A DNA stretch of 64,000 nucleotides from Breviolum minutum Mf 1.05b.01 (taxonomy: Eukaryota > Sar > Dinophyceae > Suessiales > Symbiodiniaceae), in NCBI GenBank assembly GCA_000507305.1, contig DF239730.1, positions 62,001 to 126,000 on the forward strand. The letters are read 5' to 3'. Both the position numbers and the translations under genes were made by a program. Shown in pieces: positions 12,922-24,276 of this stretch (the stretch's first letter is position 1; every line of letters starts with the position of its first letter). Below the pieces are notes generated by a model. That model was not told the DNA's origin. It saw nothing but the letters and a program-made list of their open reading frames with translations, and did not search any database.

Positions 12922-13758
12922 CAAGGTCAACCATGTCGTTTTATTCACTTGGGTGATGGATGCCGCAATGGTTTTAACTGCAATTTCTGCCATGAAGAAC
13001 ACGAGACACAAGGTGGCAAAACCCATCGACCTTCAAAAGGATTCTTGGCAAAAACTGGATCCATAGGGTCAGAGGGGGAAAAACCCATTGAAATGTGTGA
13101 AATCTTCATGTCTTGGGGCCCAACGTTGGATCCTGTAAGTTCATCGATTCATCCACGTTGTCGCAACTTCAGGAGTTCGATCAGGCTACAAGAGGACCGT
13201 GAATCAGATCGTAGAATCAGACATGCCAGAGGACAGGGGGTGAAGGAAACTGTGGGAGAGGTCATCGGAGAAGCCTGGTTAACATTGACAAGTCACATGA
13301 AAGGCATTTGAATCAATAAGCAAAAGTCTCTACAACCCTGACTATGCTGGCTGGAAGTTTCGCGTTTGGCAAAACCAAGGAATACCAAACATGACAGTCA
13401 TGAATGTGCCATTGCTTGGGTGTCGCCAGGTAGAACTCCAGTGTGTATCATTGTTTTTCTCTACGTCCCTACTGTAGAGTATTTTCCCTTGAACTTTGTG
13501 TTGTGCACCACACCACTGTGTTTTTTGCCCCTTGAGGAAGAGAAGATGGAGGCTTATCAGCGTTTAGCTGAAAGAAGTCCCTACATGCGCTGCCTTCTCA
13601 AGGCGGTGGTGCCTAACATTGACGAGCTGATGAAAACTCGTGGGGAAGCCAGCTCCGGCCCTACCAGTTCGGGCGGCCAACTACCAGCGCCGGAGCCACG
13701 TGTACCGGGACTTCAGCCTCAGCAGGAAGATAAATCTCCAACGAAGCTCTCCTTGTGA
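12922..13758 (+). CDS. CCCH-type zinc-finger protein (dinoflagellate style)
   Basis: One exon, about 12926 to about 13010, encodes PCRFIHLGDGCRNGFNCNFC followed by HEEH. This is the C-x8-C-x5-C-x2-CH-like spacing seen in many dinoflagellate CCCH proteins, where the motif precedes a basic linker. A later exon, 13537-13758, follows a TTGAG acceptor and has 73 codons and a TGA stop; it reads EEKMEAYQRLAERSPYMRCL, then a helical segment, then a Pro/Gln/Ser-rich tail. CCCH fingers typically bind single-stranded RNA and regulate mRNA stability or translation, which would suit an organism that regulates mostly after transcription. That the two exons belong together is inferred from strand, order and the absence of another start. 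The 5' end is not defined. Confidence 0.6.
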
Positions 13759-14338
13759 GATGCCATTGGACCATCTCGGTGGATGGTCCACGTGCTTATG
13801 ATGTGCCGCCTCTGTCGCATTGCATCAACCAAGAGCTTGATAGCGGGCGGCCCTGAGCAAAGGCAATTTTCAAAACTGCACTGCAGATTAGCTGTTGCAC
13901 ATTTAGCTTGGGTCCGTGATCGCCTGTTGCTGTAAGCTTATCAGTTTTGTGTTCAGATTTGGCATGTTTAACATTTGTCAGCACTTTCATTTTGCTGGTT
14001 GCTAGGTGGTCCCTTGTGATTCTACTATACTTGTACTGTAATAACTTTGCCGTTGATTGCTAGGCAAACTTTGCAGCAAGGGGTCGTTCGTGATCCTCTA
14101 GCCCATACCCCCCATTCAAGACAGTTACACTCGACTTCAATTGTGTAGTTCAGCGTTGGACAAGGTCAGGAAGCATGAAGTGGAATAGTCAGATTGCATT
14201 TGCCATACACAGAGATGTGACAGTTGTCTCAAATCGCGTCCAACGTTCAACCCAAACTGCTCCAAGAGCCGTTTTTGTTCCCGCCTTCTCGCCATATGCT
14301 GAGTAAGTGGCAGCCCTACAAGCCAGCCACGTGCTGAG

Positions 14339-15655
14339 AATCATGGCTGATTTTCCGAGGGCATCTCACCCGGATCAGCATGAAACAATGTCGGCTTTTT
14401 GCCATTCAAAAAGGCTAAAAAAAGGTCTCACAAACCTGCGGCAACCTTGGGGTTTGAAATCATATGAAATTGTCATGTGATTGACTTAGTCCATCCTGTC
14501 AGAGATCGAGTTTAGGACCGCCTTGAATACCATGGTACGGTATGATATGCATGTGCTCCTGTGCACGAAAAATGTTGCAACCAGAGTTGGTGGATGGACT
14601 TACTTGCAGTGCACAAGCTACTTGGTCCTCAGTGAAGCTTCTCAAAAAACAATTTGTAGCATTAGCAGACATTAACGGACAGCTTATCGCGAATGATGAG
14701 GTGAAGTCTCAGCAGCACGACACAGCTAGCTGTTGATTTGCGTAAATTGCTCCTTCAAAACCGAGAGTAGAAAGAGATAATAGATAGAAAGAGCACAAGT
14801 AAGATCAGACAATTAAGTACAGAGCATGCTTCCGTATCGTTGTCCGTTTCGGCTATCCTGCTTTTAAGCTAAGTGCGCTTTTATGCGATACTGTAAATCT
14901 GAAGTTCTTCACGCTTGTGCTTTGCAGTTTATCCCACATGTTCATAAATGTTCACTTTGCTCAGCGGCTTCTGAGACATGTCCTCTCCGAAGCACAGCAG
15001 CAAAGCTTTTGTTTCTGTAGGATAGTGGCTCAAGGACCCGGATGGGCACCAAAGAGGTCTGTTATGTCTCAATATCCCGACTTCATGGAGCTGCGAGAAA
15101 CCAGAGCCTTCGGGAAATAGAAACGTATCACGAAAAATCTGCCCATTCAAAAACACCAGCATGTATTGGACTGTCACTATTGTCACATCTTGTCACCACG
15201 GGGGCCAGCTCCCGCACCTCAAGCACTGCAAGGATCTCAAGGGTCAGTTTGGCATGGTTCTTCGCACTCATAAATCTTACCGGATTCTCCTTTTAAGAGA
15301 TTGCAACTTCCGACATGTGAAGAAAAGTCATCAAACCTTTCTTGCATGTTCTCTTGGAAGATCAATCAAGTCATCTCAAATCCTATCAAAATCTATCAAA
15401 TCAATCAGGCGCACAAGGTTATGTCATGCAGAAAAATTATTTGCACCTGGGACCCAAGGTTGAAGGATGCCCGGGTCCATGAGCCCCGCAGGGATCCTGC
15501 TGATGGAGGTGATACGCTTGCTGCTTGCTCCTTCAATGCAAACGGTTGCCCAGTTGACTTGGGATCATTTCAGGGATTCACAGGCTGTTAGATATGAAGA
15601 TGTGGTTTGCACATGTACATCTGATTTGCAGCACGTTGGCGGCAGGATGCCCTGA
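14339..15655 (+). other. Cluster of candidate exons, gene unidentified
   Basis: Several + strand segments have exon-like composition after AG acceptors. One is near 14343 (MADFPRASHPDQHETMSA). One is 14572-14733 (ELVDGLTCSAQATWSSVKLL, then QFVALADINGQLI). One is 14950-15117 (LLRHVLSEAQQQSF ... SQYPDFMELRETRAFG). One is 15475-15590 (ILLMEVIRLLLAPSMQTV). They may form one gene ending at 16979, but frames could not be tied together. A further ambiguous stretch is at 15830-16058, where two frames are open. Confidence 0.3.
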
Positions 15656-16772
15656 ACCGGATGATGTACAAAGACGGCAGGGAACCCAAACGGGCCCTGA
15701 GACCATTTCCTGTATTCAATGCATACCATTGTTTGTTTTGACATCACGTTTGTAGCTTTTCATAGGAGATGGGAGGAGTTGGGAGTTCATAAAAATACCT
15801 CATAGCAATCCATCAAAAAAAAGTGTCGGTTGCATTCGGTTGCCAATCAGTTTGGATATGTCAAGCCTTCAAGTTCTCACCATGGCCCTTCAGGTTCCAA
15901 GAGCTTGCGCGCACAAAAGGCCAAAGGCTTGGTACCACGTGGCTCTCACTCGTGCCATTCTCGGAGCTTGAAATACACCTGTCACGAAGGGATGTGTTGC
16001 TTGGTGTTCTTTGTTTATCTCAAGAATTGCTAAATGCTACAAAGCTTTCAGCTAGATAATATGTGGTCCTGGTTGTCCGTCCGATAGTTTGTTTTTTATG
16101 GCACAGTTGGGTAAAGGCCTCCAAGATGTCTACAATCAGTTGACCAAATGTTGGCAAAGCGGGACGACCATACGACTTTCAAGATCTTTACCTTTGTTGC
16201 GCAGAATTCCTCATGCAAGCAGCAACCGCACTTTCAACCGCACTTTCTGTGTTCACTGTGGCACAAATCCTGATTGCCAAACATCGGTGAGAAGGTGAGA
16301 AGGTGAGATGAATTTGATTCATTCCACGTTGCTCCAATCTGGAAACCAAAGGTGCTTTGGAGACTTTCCACCAGATCTTCTACCGGAGAGGCTGAGGCAG
16401 GATGTGACCAGGGATGTGACTGATCGATATCAGGTCCTGTCGATTTATGTGTTGCTTCCTTGTTAGTCTGCAAGAAGAACAAGGTTTAAGTCGCCTTGCC
16501 TGAGCCACTGAGTCACGATTCCTCATGTTCATCCAGGGATTCCATCCGTAGATCCACAGGACGGGACCACTAGAAGCACCAAAGTTTGGTGTCACTGCTG
16601 CCTGGATCAAAGAAAGTGAGAGCTGTTTAGGAATGAGTCACAAAGTTACAAAAAAAAGGAAAAAGGCCAGAATATTCCTTCTGCCATTTGATACGAATGG
16701 AATTCCTTTGCCACAAATCCGCCAAAAAATGTGAGAAGTATTTGAAATATCGGGTAGCTCCATGTTTTCCAG

Positions 16773-16979
16773 TGTGCGTGTGTTGGTGCCATCCACTGGC
16801 TCTACAGTAAATCCATTCAAGACGCAATGGCTGCGACGGCGTTGGTCTCAGCGGTGAAGGATGAGCAAGTCGCTCCAATGGAAGTAGATGGTCTCATGAA
16901 AAACGAAGATTTCAGCCCTCAGCCTCTTGGCTCAAATTCTTCTCCACCTCCAAACATCAAAAACTCTACAAAATTATAA
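16773..16979 (+). CDS. Terminal exon of an unidentified protein
   Basis: After a TTTTCCAG acceptor (ends 16772) a 68-codon frame runs to TAA at 16977-16979. It reads CACVGAIHWLYSKSIQDAM, then an Ala/Val-rich helix (AATALVSAVKDEQV), then a Pro/Ser/Asn-rich tail. The start of the frame suggests a buried helix in a folded domain. No family is recognised. It is probably the 3' end of the gene whose candidate exons lie at 14.3-15.7 kb. Confidence 0.5.
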   Translation, partial: CACVGAIHWLYSKSIQDAMAATALVSAVKDEQVAPMEVDGLMKNEDFSPQPLGSNSSPPPNIKNSTKL

Positions 16980-18245
16980 TATTCATAGAGAATTTCTGAC
17001 TGTGCCAGAGTCCCAATAGGTTATCGCACTTGTGCGGTCATGCTTATGGGTGCCTACATTCAGGATCATCCACTACTTGGATGCGAATCATCTAAAAGAT
17101 GAATCAAAGATAATAATTGCAACGTAGTGCACTGGGAGAGAGATGTGTGCAGTCTATGTTTCATGACTGGGATGAGGATTTGATCGATCAGCTTCTATCG
17201 ATATGCTTTTTTTTGATGAACCGCCTAAGGCTGCTGAAGGTCTACTACGAAGCTCGCTCGGCAAAATGAGTGAAGAAACATCCCTGGAAAGGCAGCCATT
17301 TACTCTACAAAAAGGCACCCTTTACAAACCTTTTTTTGAAATTGAATGAGAATTTAAGGGTCACAATCCCTTTGTATCCTTATCATCATCTTCACTCCAT
17401 CCGTGCTTAGGCTTAGCTGCTTTCATGCCTCTCCTATCATACCCTCCTTGCATACCCCTTTGAAGCCTTGGTCCTTCATCTCAGCCACCCCCTGATGTAG
17501 AACCCCTTGTATGGCTGGACAAAAGGGCCTGAGTGCATCCGAATTCCCGCATGAAAAAATTAGCTTGTTGAGCGAGAGAGAGAGTGAGAGAGAAATGTAC
17601 ACAGATTGTATACTGTATATCATATATGTAGATATATTTGTGGTATGTATATGTTTTCGATTGGAGTACATATGTATATATACATGATATAGGGTATAGG
17701 CACAAATATACATATTTGTCATCAGTATTGGTAAATATCCAGTTGTGTTGTCTCGCGTGTGCGTTGCCTGAGATGACGGTCTTCAAACTTGGGTTTCCCC
17801 CCTGTTGATGGCATTCCATTTTTGACTGGAATATGTTGGGCCCGGGAGGAATGAACCCGGAACCTATGATTAGGATGCTATGCTAAAATGCTTGGGAGGG
17901 ATGACATAAGATGAGTCAAGAGAAGCGTTGATAGATAGGTCGACTCAGGCAGATTGGATTACTGTATGTAGATTGGAAGATATATTATACTGATATTGCT
18001 GTAGATCATTAGATGTCGTATGCATATATGTGTCGATCTAGCTGCATCGGTTGTTCCGGAAGTGCGATGAGGAGAAGTTCTTCCCATTCTTGCAGATGTT
18101 CAGGTAGGGTGGGGAACAAAACAAAATATTTAGAGACATCTACTGCAGATATCTCATGATATCTCCATTCTACCAGAGTTTTGCGAGATGTTTTCAACGC
18201 ATGTTGGTAGCATGTCACTTCTTCCTTGTCATCTCCAATTGCCAG
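16980..18245. other. Intergenic or intronic, no gene seen
   Basis: AT-rich (TATATG) stretches occur at 17600-17720, with a short GA tract at 17573-17592. A tRNA-like fragment near 17838-17880 was examined and rejected. The first exon of the downstream primase gene, with its initiator Met, should lie near the end of this interval but was not located. Confidence 0.4.
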
Positions 18246-21200
18246 GTGGCTCAGCTATGGCAACAACCCGAAGAGCGCCAATCCCGGCGTTCAAAAAGAT
18301 TTCTTCCAACGACGCGAGTTCACCTTCGTTTTGCAGGGCGATTCTTGGATGAATCAGCCGTTGGTCCATCCCAACATAGTGGGCATCCCACATCAGATGT
18401 GCATGCTCGTGGGCAGCTGAAATTTATTGTTGTTTTGGAAGAATGGAAAATGCATACGTCTCAGTCTCAAGCGTTTTACTTTCCTATGTCCATGTCTTCA
18501 TAATAATCATGGAAAGCCCACAGTACGGATGTTTTTTGCCTAGCTTGGGTCTCAAGCAGAAGATATCAGAAGGTACCAGGTAGCACATGGGCACAGCTCG
18601 TCAAAATGGGCAGCAAGTCGTAGCAGTCAGGACATTTTCTGCAGATACCAGTGCTTCAAGGACATGGAGGTTGGACTGTCGCAGCTGAAACATCCGTGGT
18701 GCATTCATTTGCATTGTATTGGATGGTCGGGTGTTTCTTGGTGTTTCTTGTTTCTAGGTATTTTCATGGTGCAGGAGAAGCTAGGTTTCATGGACTGTTG
18801 TTGTGTCATGAAGGTGCTTCTGATCTAATTTGGGTGATTGATCAATCGTTTGATTCATGTATCTGAACATTTGGTACTCATCTTCCTATATTCCATCCCT
18901 TATTTAATTAATCATGACCCCAACTGAGTACTCGAATTAATTTCCGCAAATTATAAGAAAAATGAAAATTAATTGATGAGGTGGGGAGTCTATGAAAAGT
19001 GATTGAATTTCATCATGTGTGGTAAGAGCCAAAACCAACTACTGTAAATCCCTTATTTAATTAATCAGGACCACAACTGAGTACTCGAATTCCACAGTAT
19101 ATTCGTGCCATGTCACAACCACAGACAGGGTGGGTCAAGGGTTAAAGAACCACACACGTCATGGGCACCGCAGGAGTATAAGGCCAAAGTCCTCGACAGG
19201 CAGCCAATTCGAATGGAGATAGGGGCTGTTTTTTCACACCCTCCGTCCAAGCACAATTTGGTCTCAAAGGAGGCAACTTGGTTTGAGGCTTCAAGATGGT
19301 CATGATATGTCATGATTCATGATGTGTCATGGGCACCAGAAGACGGTCCACAACAGATATTTATATATATGTTTGATATTGGACCTACAGCTGCATAGTC
19401 TTGTGACTTGAGTACAGTTCTTGGAGAAGTGATGTGCAGTTGGCGCAAGTGCAGAGTTCTGCTTGAGCGTTTGGAAATTGATCCCTGTGGAACTGCAGAA
19501 ACATTTCAGCCAGCTTCATTCAAACTCGTTTGAGGCATACAAACCGTTGGAACGTGAATTAGTTTTTGATATCGACATGGACGACTACGACGACATTCGA
19601 ACATGCTGCACCGGTTCCAAGCTGTGCTCCAAATGTTGGACCTTCATGAAGGTGCATAGTGCAAACCAGAGTATGCAACAATTGAGGATAAGGATGGAAT
19701 TGAGAAATACATCATGTAAAGCATGGTATATGATGAAAAAAGAGCGTAACATGTGCATAACAAAGACTAAAGATCGGATTATATATATATATATTAGAGA
19801 TATATATATATTGCTAATTATATGGAATTTACATGTTCAATTCACTTAAAAGGTCGTCTTGCCATTGAAGACTCATGAACTGAATAGCTAGAAATGAGCT
19901 GCGAATGCTTGAATTGAATTGAGGCAATCAAGTAGGCTTCCTGTTAATGTTTCAAAAGTTCAAGCCTGTCACATCAGTTTCGGCTCCTTGTGCTTGCTTG
20001 GCGTGCTGTAAAGTGCACTGACTGCATTTCCAGGCGGCCATCCAAGTATTGAAGCGCACGTTGGAAGAGGACACCTTTTGAGACCACCAGTTGAAAGGTC
20101 ACGAAGATTCCAATGACATCCAATTTGTTTGCTCCAGGGTCGTGGGCTGCAAATGTTAACACAGCAGGTTCTTCGTTTTGAAAGGAACTGGTCGGAAGCA
20201 ATTCCTTCTCCACAATCATCCATGAAAACAACCTAGGTTTTCATCTCCTTCCCACCTGCACAGAAACACCCCTTCTTCACATATTTGCACTAAGCCGCCC
20301 TCCTTTTTGGCAGGATTATGGTTTCGAGCACATTGTTTTCGTCTACTCCGGGCGTCGTGGTGTCCATTGTTGGGTTTGCGATACCGAAGCGAGGAAGCTC
20401 AGCAATGAGATGCGCTCAGCTGTGGCAGAGTATTTGACCTTGGTGGCCAGTGGTGCTGGGAAGTGTCGTGCAGATGCTGGGCTTTAAAAAGCTGGTGACA
20501 TGTGTCCAAAATTCTTGCGCCGAGGTTGAGATGTGAAAAATATCTGTAAGGATGAAGGATTGATACCAAAATTATCAATAATTATCATTGGTTATCATGT
20601 TAATCATGTTACTGTATCTCTTTGTGTGTTCATGGTTCCACGCCAAGGAACTGAAAATGCAAGGATGTGCCTTGGCAGTGTTGGTTGTAGATTGCCATCA
20701 AGGGACTGAAATGACTGAGGATATAATTGTGCATGGCTGGTTTTGGAATTTTGGCCTCAACGTTGTGAACAGATTTGTATGCGTGCTACAGATCAAGGCT
20801 GGTGGTTGAAATAGAAAGTTCGAGTATTGCCACAGGTTTTCCCAGATCGCATTTGCTAATTACAAACGCGTTTGGTTCAGTACCACGCGGTTCTGTACAC
20901 TGTTCAAAACACAGGGTCTTGCACCTGACCCTTAAAAATAAAAAGCTGGACAGAAACGAGTTCCAGTAGATCGGTCAAAATGATTGTATAGAATTTAGGA
21001 CGACGACCACGACCGCCGCCGCCACAACAAGAAAAAGAAGAAGAAGAAGAAGAACAACAACAACAACAACAACAAGAAGCAGAAGAAGAAGAAGAAGAGG
21101 GTCCTGGTTTGAAAAGTGTGCCCAAATGAGGTCTTTGCAGCCTGGGTTTCTGTTCACTCTTCCACCGATCTCATCCACCAATCTTAGGTGATGACCTTCA

Positions 21201-24200
21201 TCCTTCAATCGAAGAAGCCCATAAGATCTGCAAGAATTTTGGCCGCACATTGCACATGGCCCATGGTAAATGGGATTGAGGGTGGGTAAAGAATCGGTTC
21301 ACCTTTTGATACTTTCTTGAATTCTTTCTTTCTGTTTCCGTTTTTGTACTCAGGTCCTAAGGTAACAGTGTTTGTGGGCTTGCTTAGTCATGCAGTCATT
21401 CCCTTATCTTCTTTTTGCATCTTTTTGCAGACTACCATGCAGACACGATTCAATTTCATGCGGTTTTCACATTGTTTCAACCCGTTTCTGCCTTTCCCAG
21501 GAAATGGTTCGAAGATGTCAATGGGATCTTGGCCACCCAAGATATCTTGCGCAAGGATTTGCCGCACTTGGACAAGATCTTGGAGCCCTTTTCGGTCGCT
21601 TCGCTTTGTTTCAACAGGATGTGGAAACGCTCCCAGAAAATCTTCGGATACCTCCTTAAATCAAATCGCTATGCAGATTTTGTTGGTGGAAGGAAACTAT
21701 CTATTTGCAAGATGCCACCACTCTTACAGCCATTTCATCCGGCGTTTCTCTAACTCGACAGGGCCTAGCTTGAATGGCTGAAGTGTTTGCGAGGTTGTGA
21801 ACCATGCATTGACTCTTCTTTCAAAGTACATGTGTTTTCACATGTTGTCAATCAACATTGGAAAAAATCCCCAGAGTTGTCATAAACTCATTTTCAGCCA
21901 ACTCGATTTCAATGAAGAAAGCCCCTTCATCCACCATATCCCACTGGCAAGTCAGATAGGTAGGTCCTTTCCATTGCCTGGGCCCATGGCTTGGCTGTGG
22001 CAAGGTCGAGGAGAAAGCAGCTGTGAGGAAGTTCATCAATGAGGAAAAGACCGACGTCAACCTGCTGCAGTTCACGCATCTTATGAGATTCACATGTCAG
22101 CACCGCGTGGTCCTGTAAAGGATGTTCAAGGATAGTAACAGGTCAAAGATCGTTGGAAATATTGCCTTCCGATTCTGGGTGCTTTGGAACATATTTGCCA
22201 AGTCATTTGGAGTTTGCAGTTGATACACGTCTCACCTTTCTCACACCCTGACTGGATATACTAGATCTTCAGAGTAAGGCATCCATTTTAAAATAGGAAA
22301 ACCCCTCGCGTCCTCATGATTCCAGATAGTGTGTCCTTGCCAGAATAGTCCAAAATCGTGTTTTGTAAGGCCACTTCCCTACAGATCTGGCGAAAGCTGG
22401 AGAAGATTGCGAATGACCGCAACGCAGGCTCGGGTTCAAAGTAGACCATGGAATGAGGTCATGTGTCATGTTTCATGGTAGCGGCAGGTTGGCTCCTGGT
22501 TAGGTCAGGTTTTTCCTGGGCTCAACAAGAAATGCCCTTGTAACTTCCGGAATCTTAGGGCAGGGCGGTTCTTGCGGCAAAAAAGTGCATGCTACTTGTA
22601 CAGCTGTTTATAAGTGCCTTCAATCTCCGGATCCTTCTGTTCACTTTGTTCTTGACAACAATGACAAAGGATAACAAAGATATGATAAGATTATGATAAG
22701 TTTCTTTGCCTCACAAGGGTATGACCAGCATGTTCAACTAATTGTGTGCCATGTATCTTGTGAGGCTTCAAGGAGTACAAGCAGCGGATGGAGTCCAAGG
22801 TCTTGTTGAAAGATGTTGCTATCCAATTCGCCTACCCACGGTGCCCCGGTTCAAATGGAATGATAGGGGTGTTTGAACTTGGGATGGTTGGACAATGTTG
22901 GACAAAAAGATTATATATCTTCAATGATATATTTATATTTGTATACATATATGTCACTATATGACATGATATTTGTGAGATGTATACATGTGATATGTGT
23001 GATATGTATACAATCATGTATGTATATATATATATAGACACTTAAATCACACCTGACACATCATGTTGGGATTGCTATCAACAAAAAAGCCTGCGACTCC
23101 TCACAACGGGTCCAATTCTGGACAGTTTGAACCGGGAATGAATGCTTCTTGAAAGTCGACAGGGGTATTTTTAGTCAGAGTTCCTCTCCAACAGTTTGGG
23201 ATTAAGTTTCCAAAGGCAAGGTCTTGTTCCATGGTTGGGAACTTCCATAAGTGATTTTGCACTTACACTTTGATATCCTATCAAACTAACATGATTCTGT
23301 TGCAAGTGTTATTTTTCCAAGGCTGGATATCAATGTCAGCAAGCAGATGAACCATCTTCTGAAGTCTCCCTTTGTGGTGCACCCCAAGACTGGTCGAGTG
23401 TGCGTACCAATCGACCCAGACAATGTAAATGCCTTTGATCCCAGCACAGTGCCCACCATTGGCAAGCTGGCAGAGGAGTTGTCACCAGCCATGAATACAG
23501 AAACATGCTGCACTTCATCAAACTCGCTCAATAGTTGGAGATTATATTTTTGCCATGTCACCGAAGTTGATTGATGATATGACAACACGAGAGAGACAGC
23601 GAGGCACACACAAGCAATCATTGACTCATTGTTTATCTTACAGATCTTACAGCTTACTGTAGGCAATCTAATCATGTGATAGGGATTGTGTAGTACAGCG
23701 GTTGAAGTCAAACATGTCTTCCATAATGCTTTCTATGATTTAGAGATCATGTTTGCTTTCTGCCTCAAGAGTCAAGAAATCATGAAGCTTTCCAATCTGT
23801 ACTTCTTGCTCAGGCAGAAAGTGGGAGATGTCCAGCAGACTTCCTTGAATCTGGGCTTAGAAAGTAGGGCAGAAAGATTCTCATAGGTTCAGAATCGTTC
23901 AGACATTTGCGGACTTCTTCGGAGTTGCAGCTTTCATCAGTGCTGTCAACATAATTTGGGTGTCATACTTAATGACTTCATTGCTCCTTCGGGCTTGTTC
24001 TTGCGCCAGAACTCCAAATGATGTATAGTTTTTTTCAGAAATGGATAGAAATAGTGCAATTCAAGGGCAAGAATCAGTTAGTTTTTTGCAGTTGCATATT
24101 GCCAGTTTGCGAGCTGAATCGCAGTTGCCTTGAACTTTACTGTGAACTGAGCCATGCCAAGGAAACCATATATTCACTATTTTGAGACAAAGTTCCTGCA

Positions 24201-24276
24201 GCCTTTGGAAAAAACAGCCATGGAAGAACTTCGGGCAAAGACTTCCTCCACACCAGGAGTCTTGATGGATTTCTGA
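18246..24276 (+). CDS. PRIM1: DNA primase small (catalytic) subunit, PRIM1/Pri1
   Basis: Exons match eukaryotic PRIM1 in order: 18246 to about 18340 (RWLSYGNN ... [14 protein letters not shown]); 18647 to about 18671 (YQCFKDME); 19200-19272 ([19 protein letters not shown]); 19535-19651 ([18 protein letters not shown], then CSKCWTFMK); 20314 to about 20461 ([16 protein letters not shown], then AEYLTLV); 21501 to about 21580 ([15 protein letters not shown]); possibly near 21995-22090; 23322 to about 23477 ([29 protein letters not shown]); and 24193-24276 ([17 protein letters not shown] to TGA). The DxD pair that coordinates catalytic metals (DIDMDD), the zinc-site cysteines/histidine and the SGRRGVH motif are present. 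The enzyme makes RNA primers with the large primase subunit and DNA polymerase alpha. The initiator exon and one or two internal pieces are missing from my assembly. The 19272 junction fits a GC-AG intron. Confidence 0.9.
18895..19091. repeat. 44-bp direct repeat in a PRIM1 intron
   Basis: 18895-18938 and 19048-19091 are the same 44-base sequence with two mismatches. Each contains TTATTTAATTAATCA and ends in GTACTCGAATT. The copies are 153 bases apart within one PRIM1 intron. Confidence 0.9.
21001..21100. repeat. Compound GAA/CAA/GAG trinucleotide repeat
   Basis: Runs of AAG and AAC triplets lie in a PRIM1 intron. The open frames across it are repeat artefacts. Confidence 0.9.

Noticed and set aside
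17834..17880. Possible tRNA gene on the - strand (GGTTCCGGGTTCATTCC followed by CCCGGGCCCA)
   Set aside because: The T-arm-like part lacks one consensus base, no matching 5' acceptor strand or D-arm is found in the next 70 bases, and no anticodon stem of normal length forms. At most a tRNA-derived remnant.
20904..21250. - strand ORFs with Ser/Cys/Val/Leu homopolymer runs
   Set aside because: They are readings of the AAG/AAC trinucleotide repeat in a PRIM1 intron.
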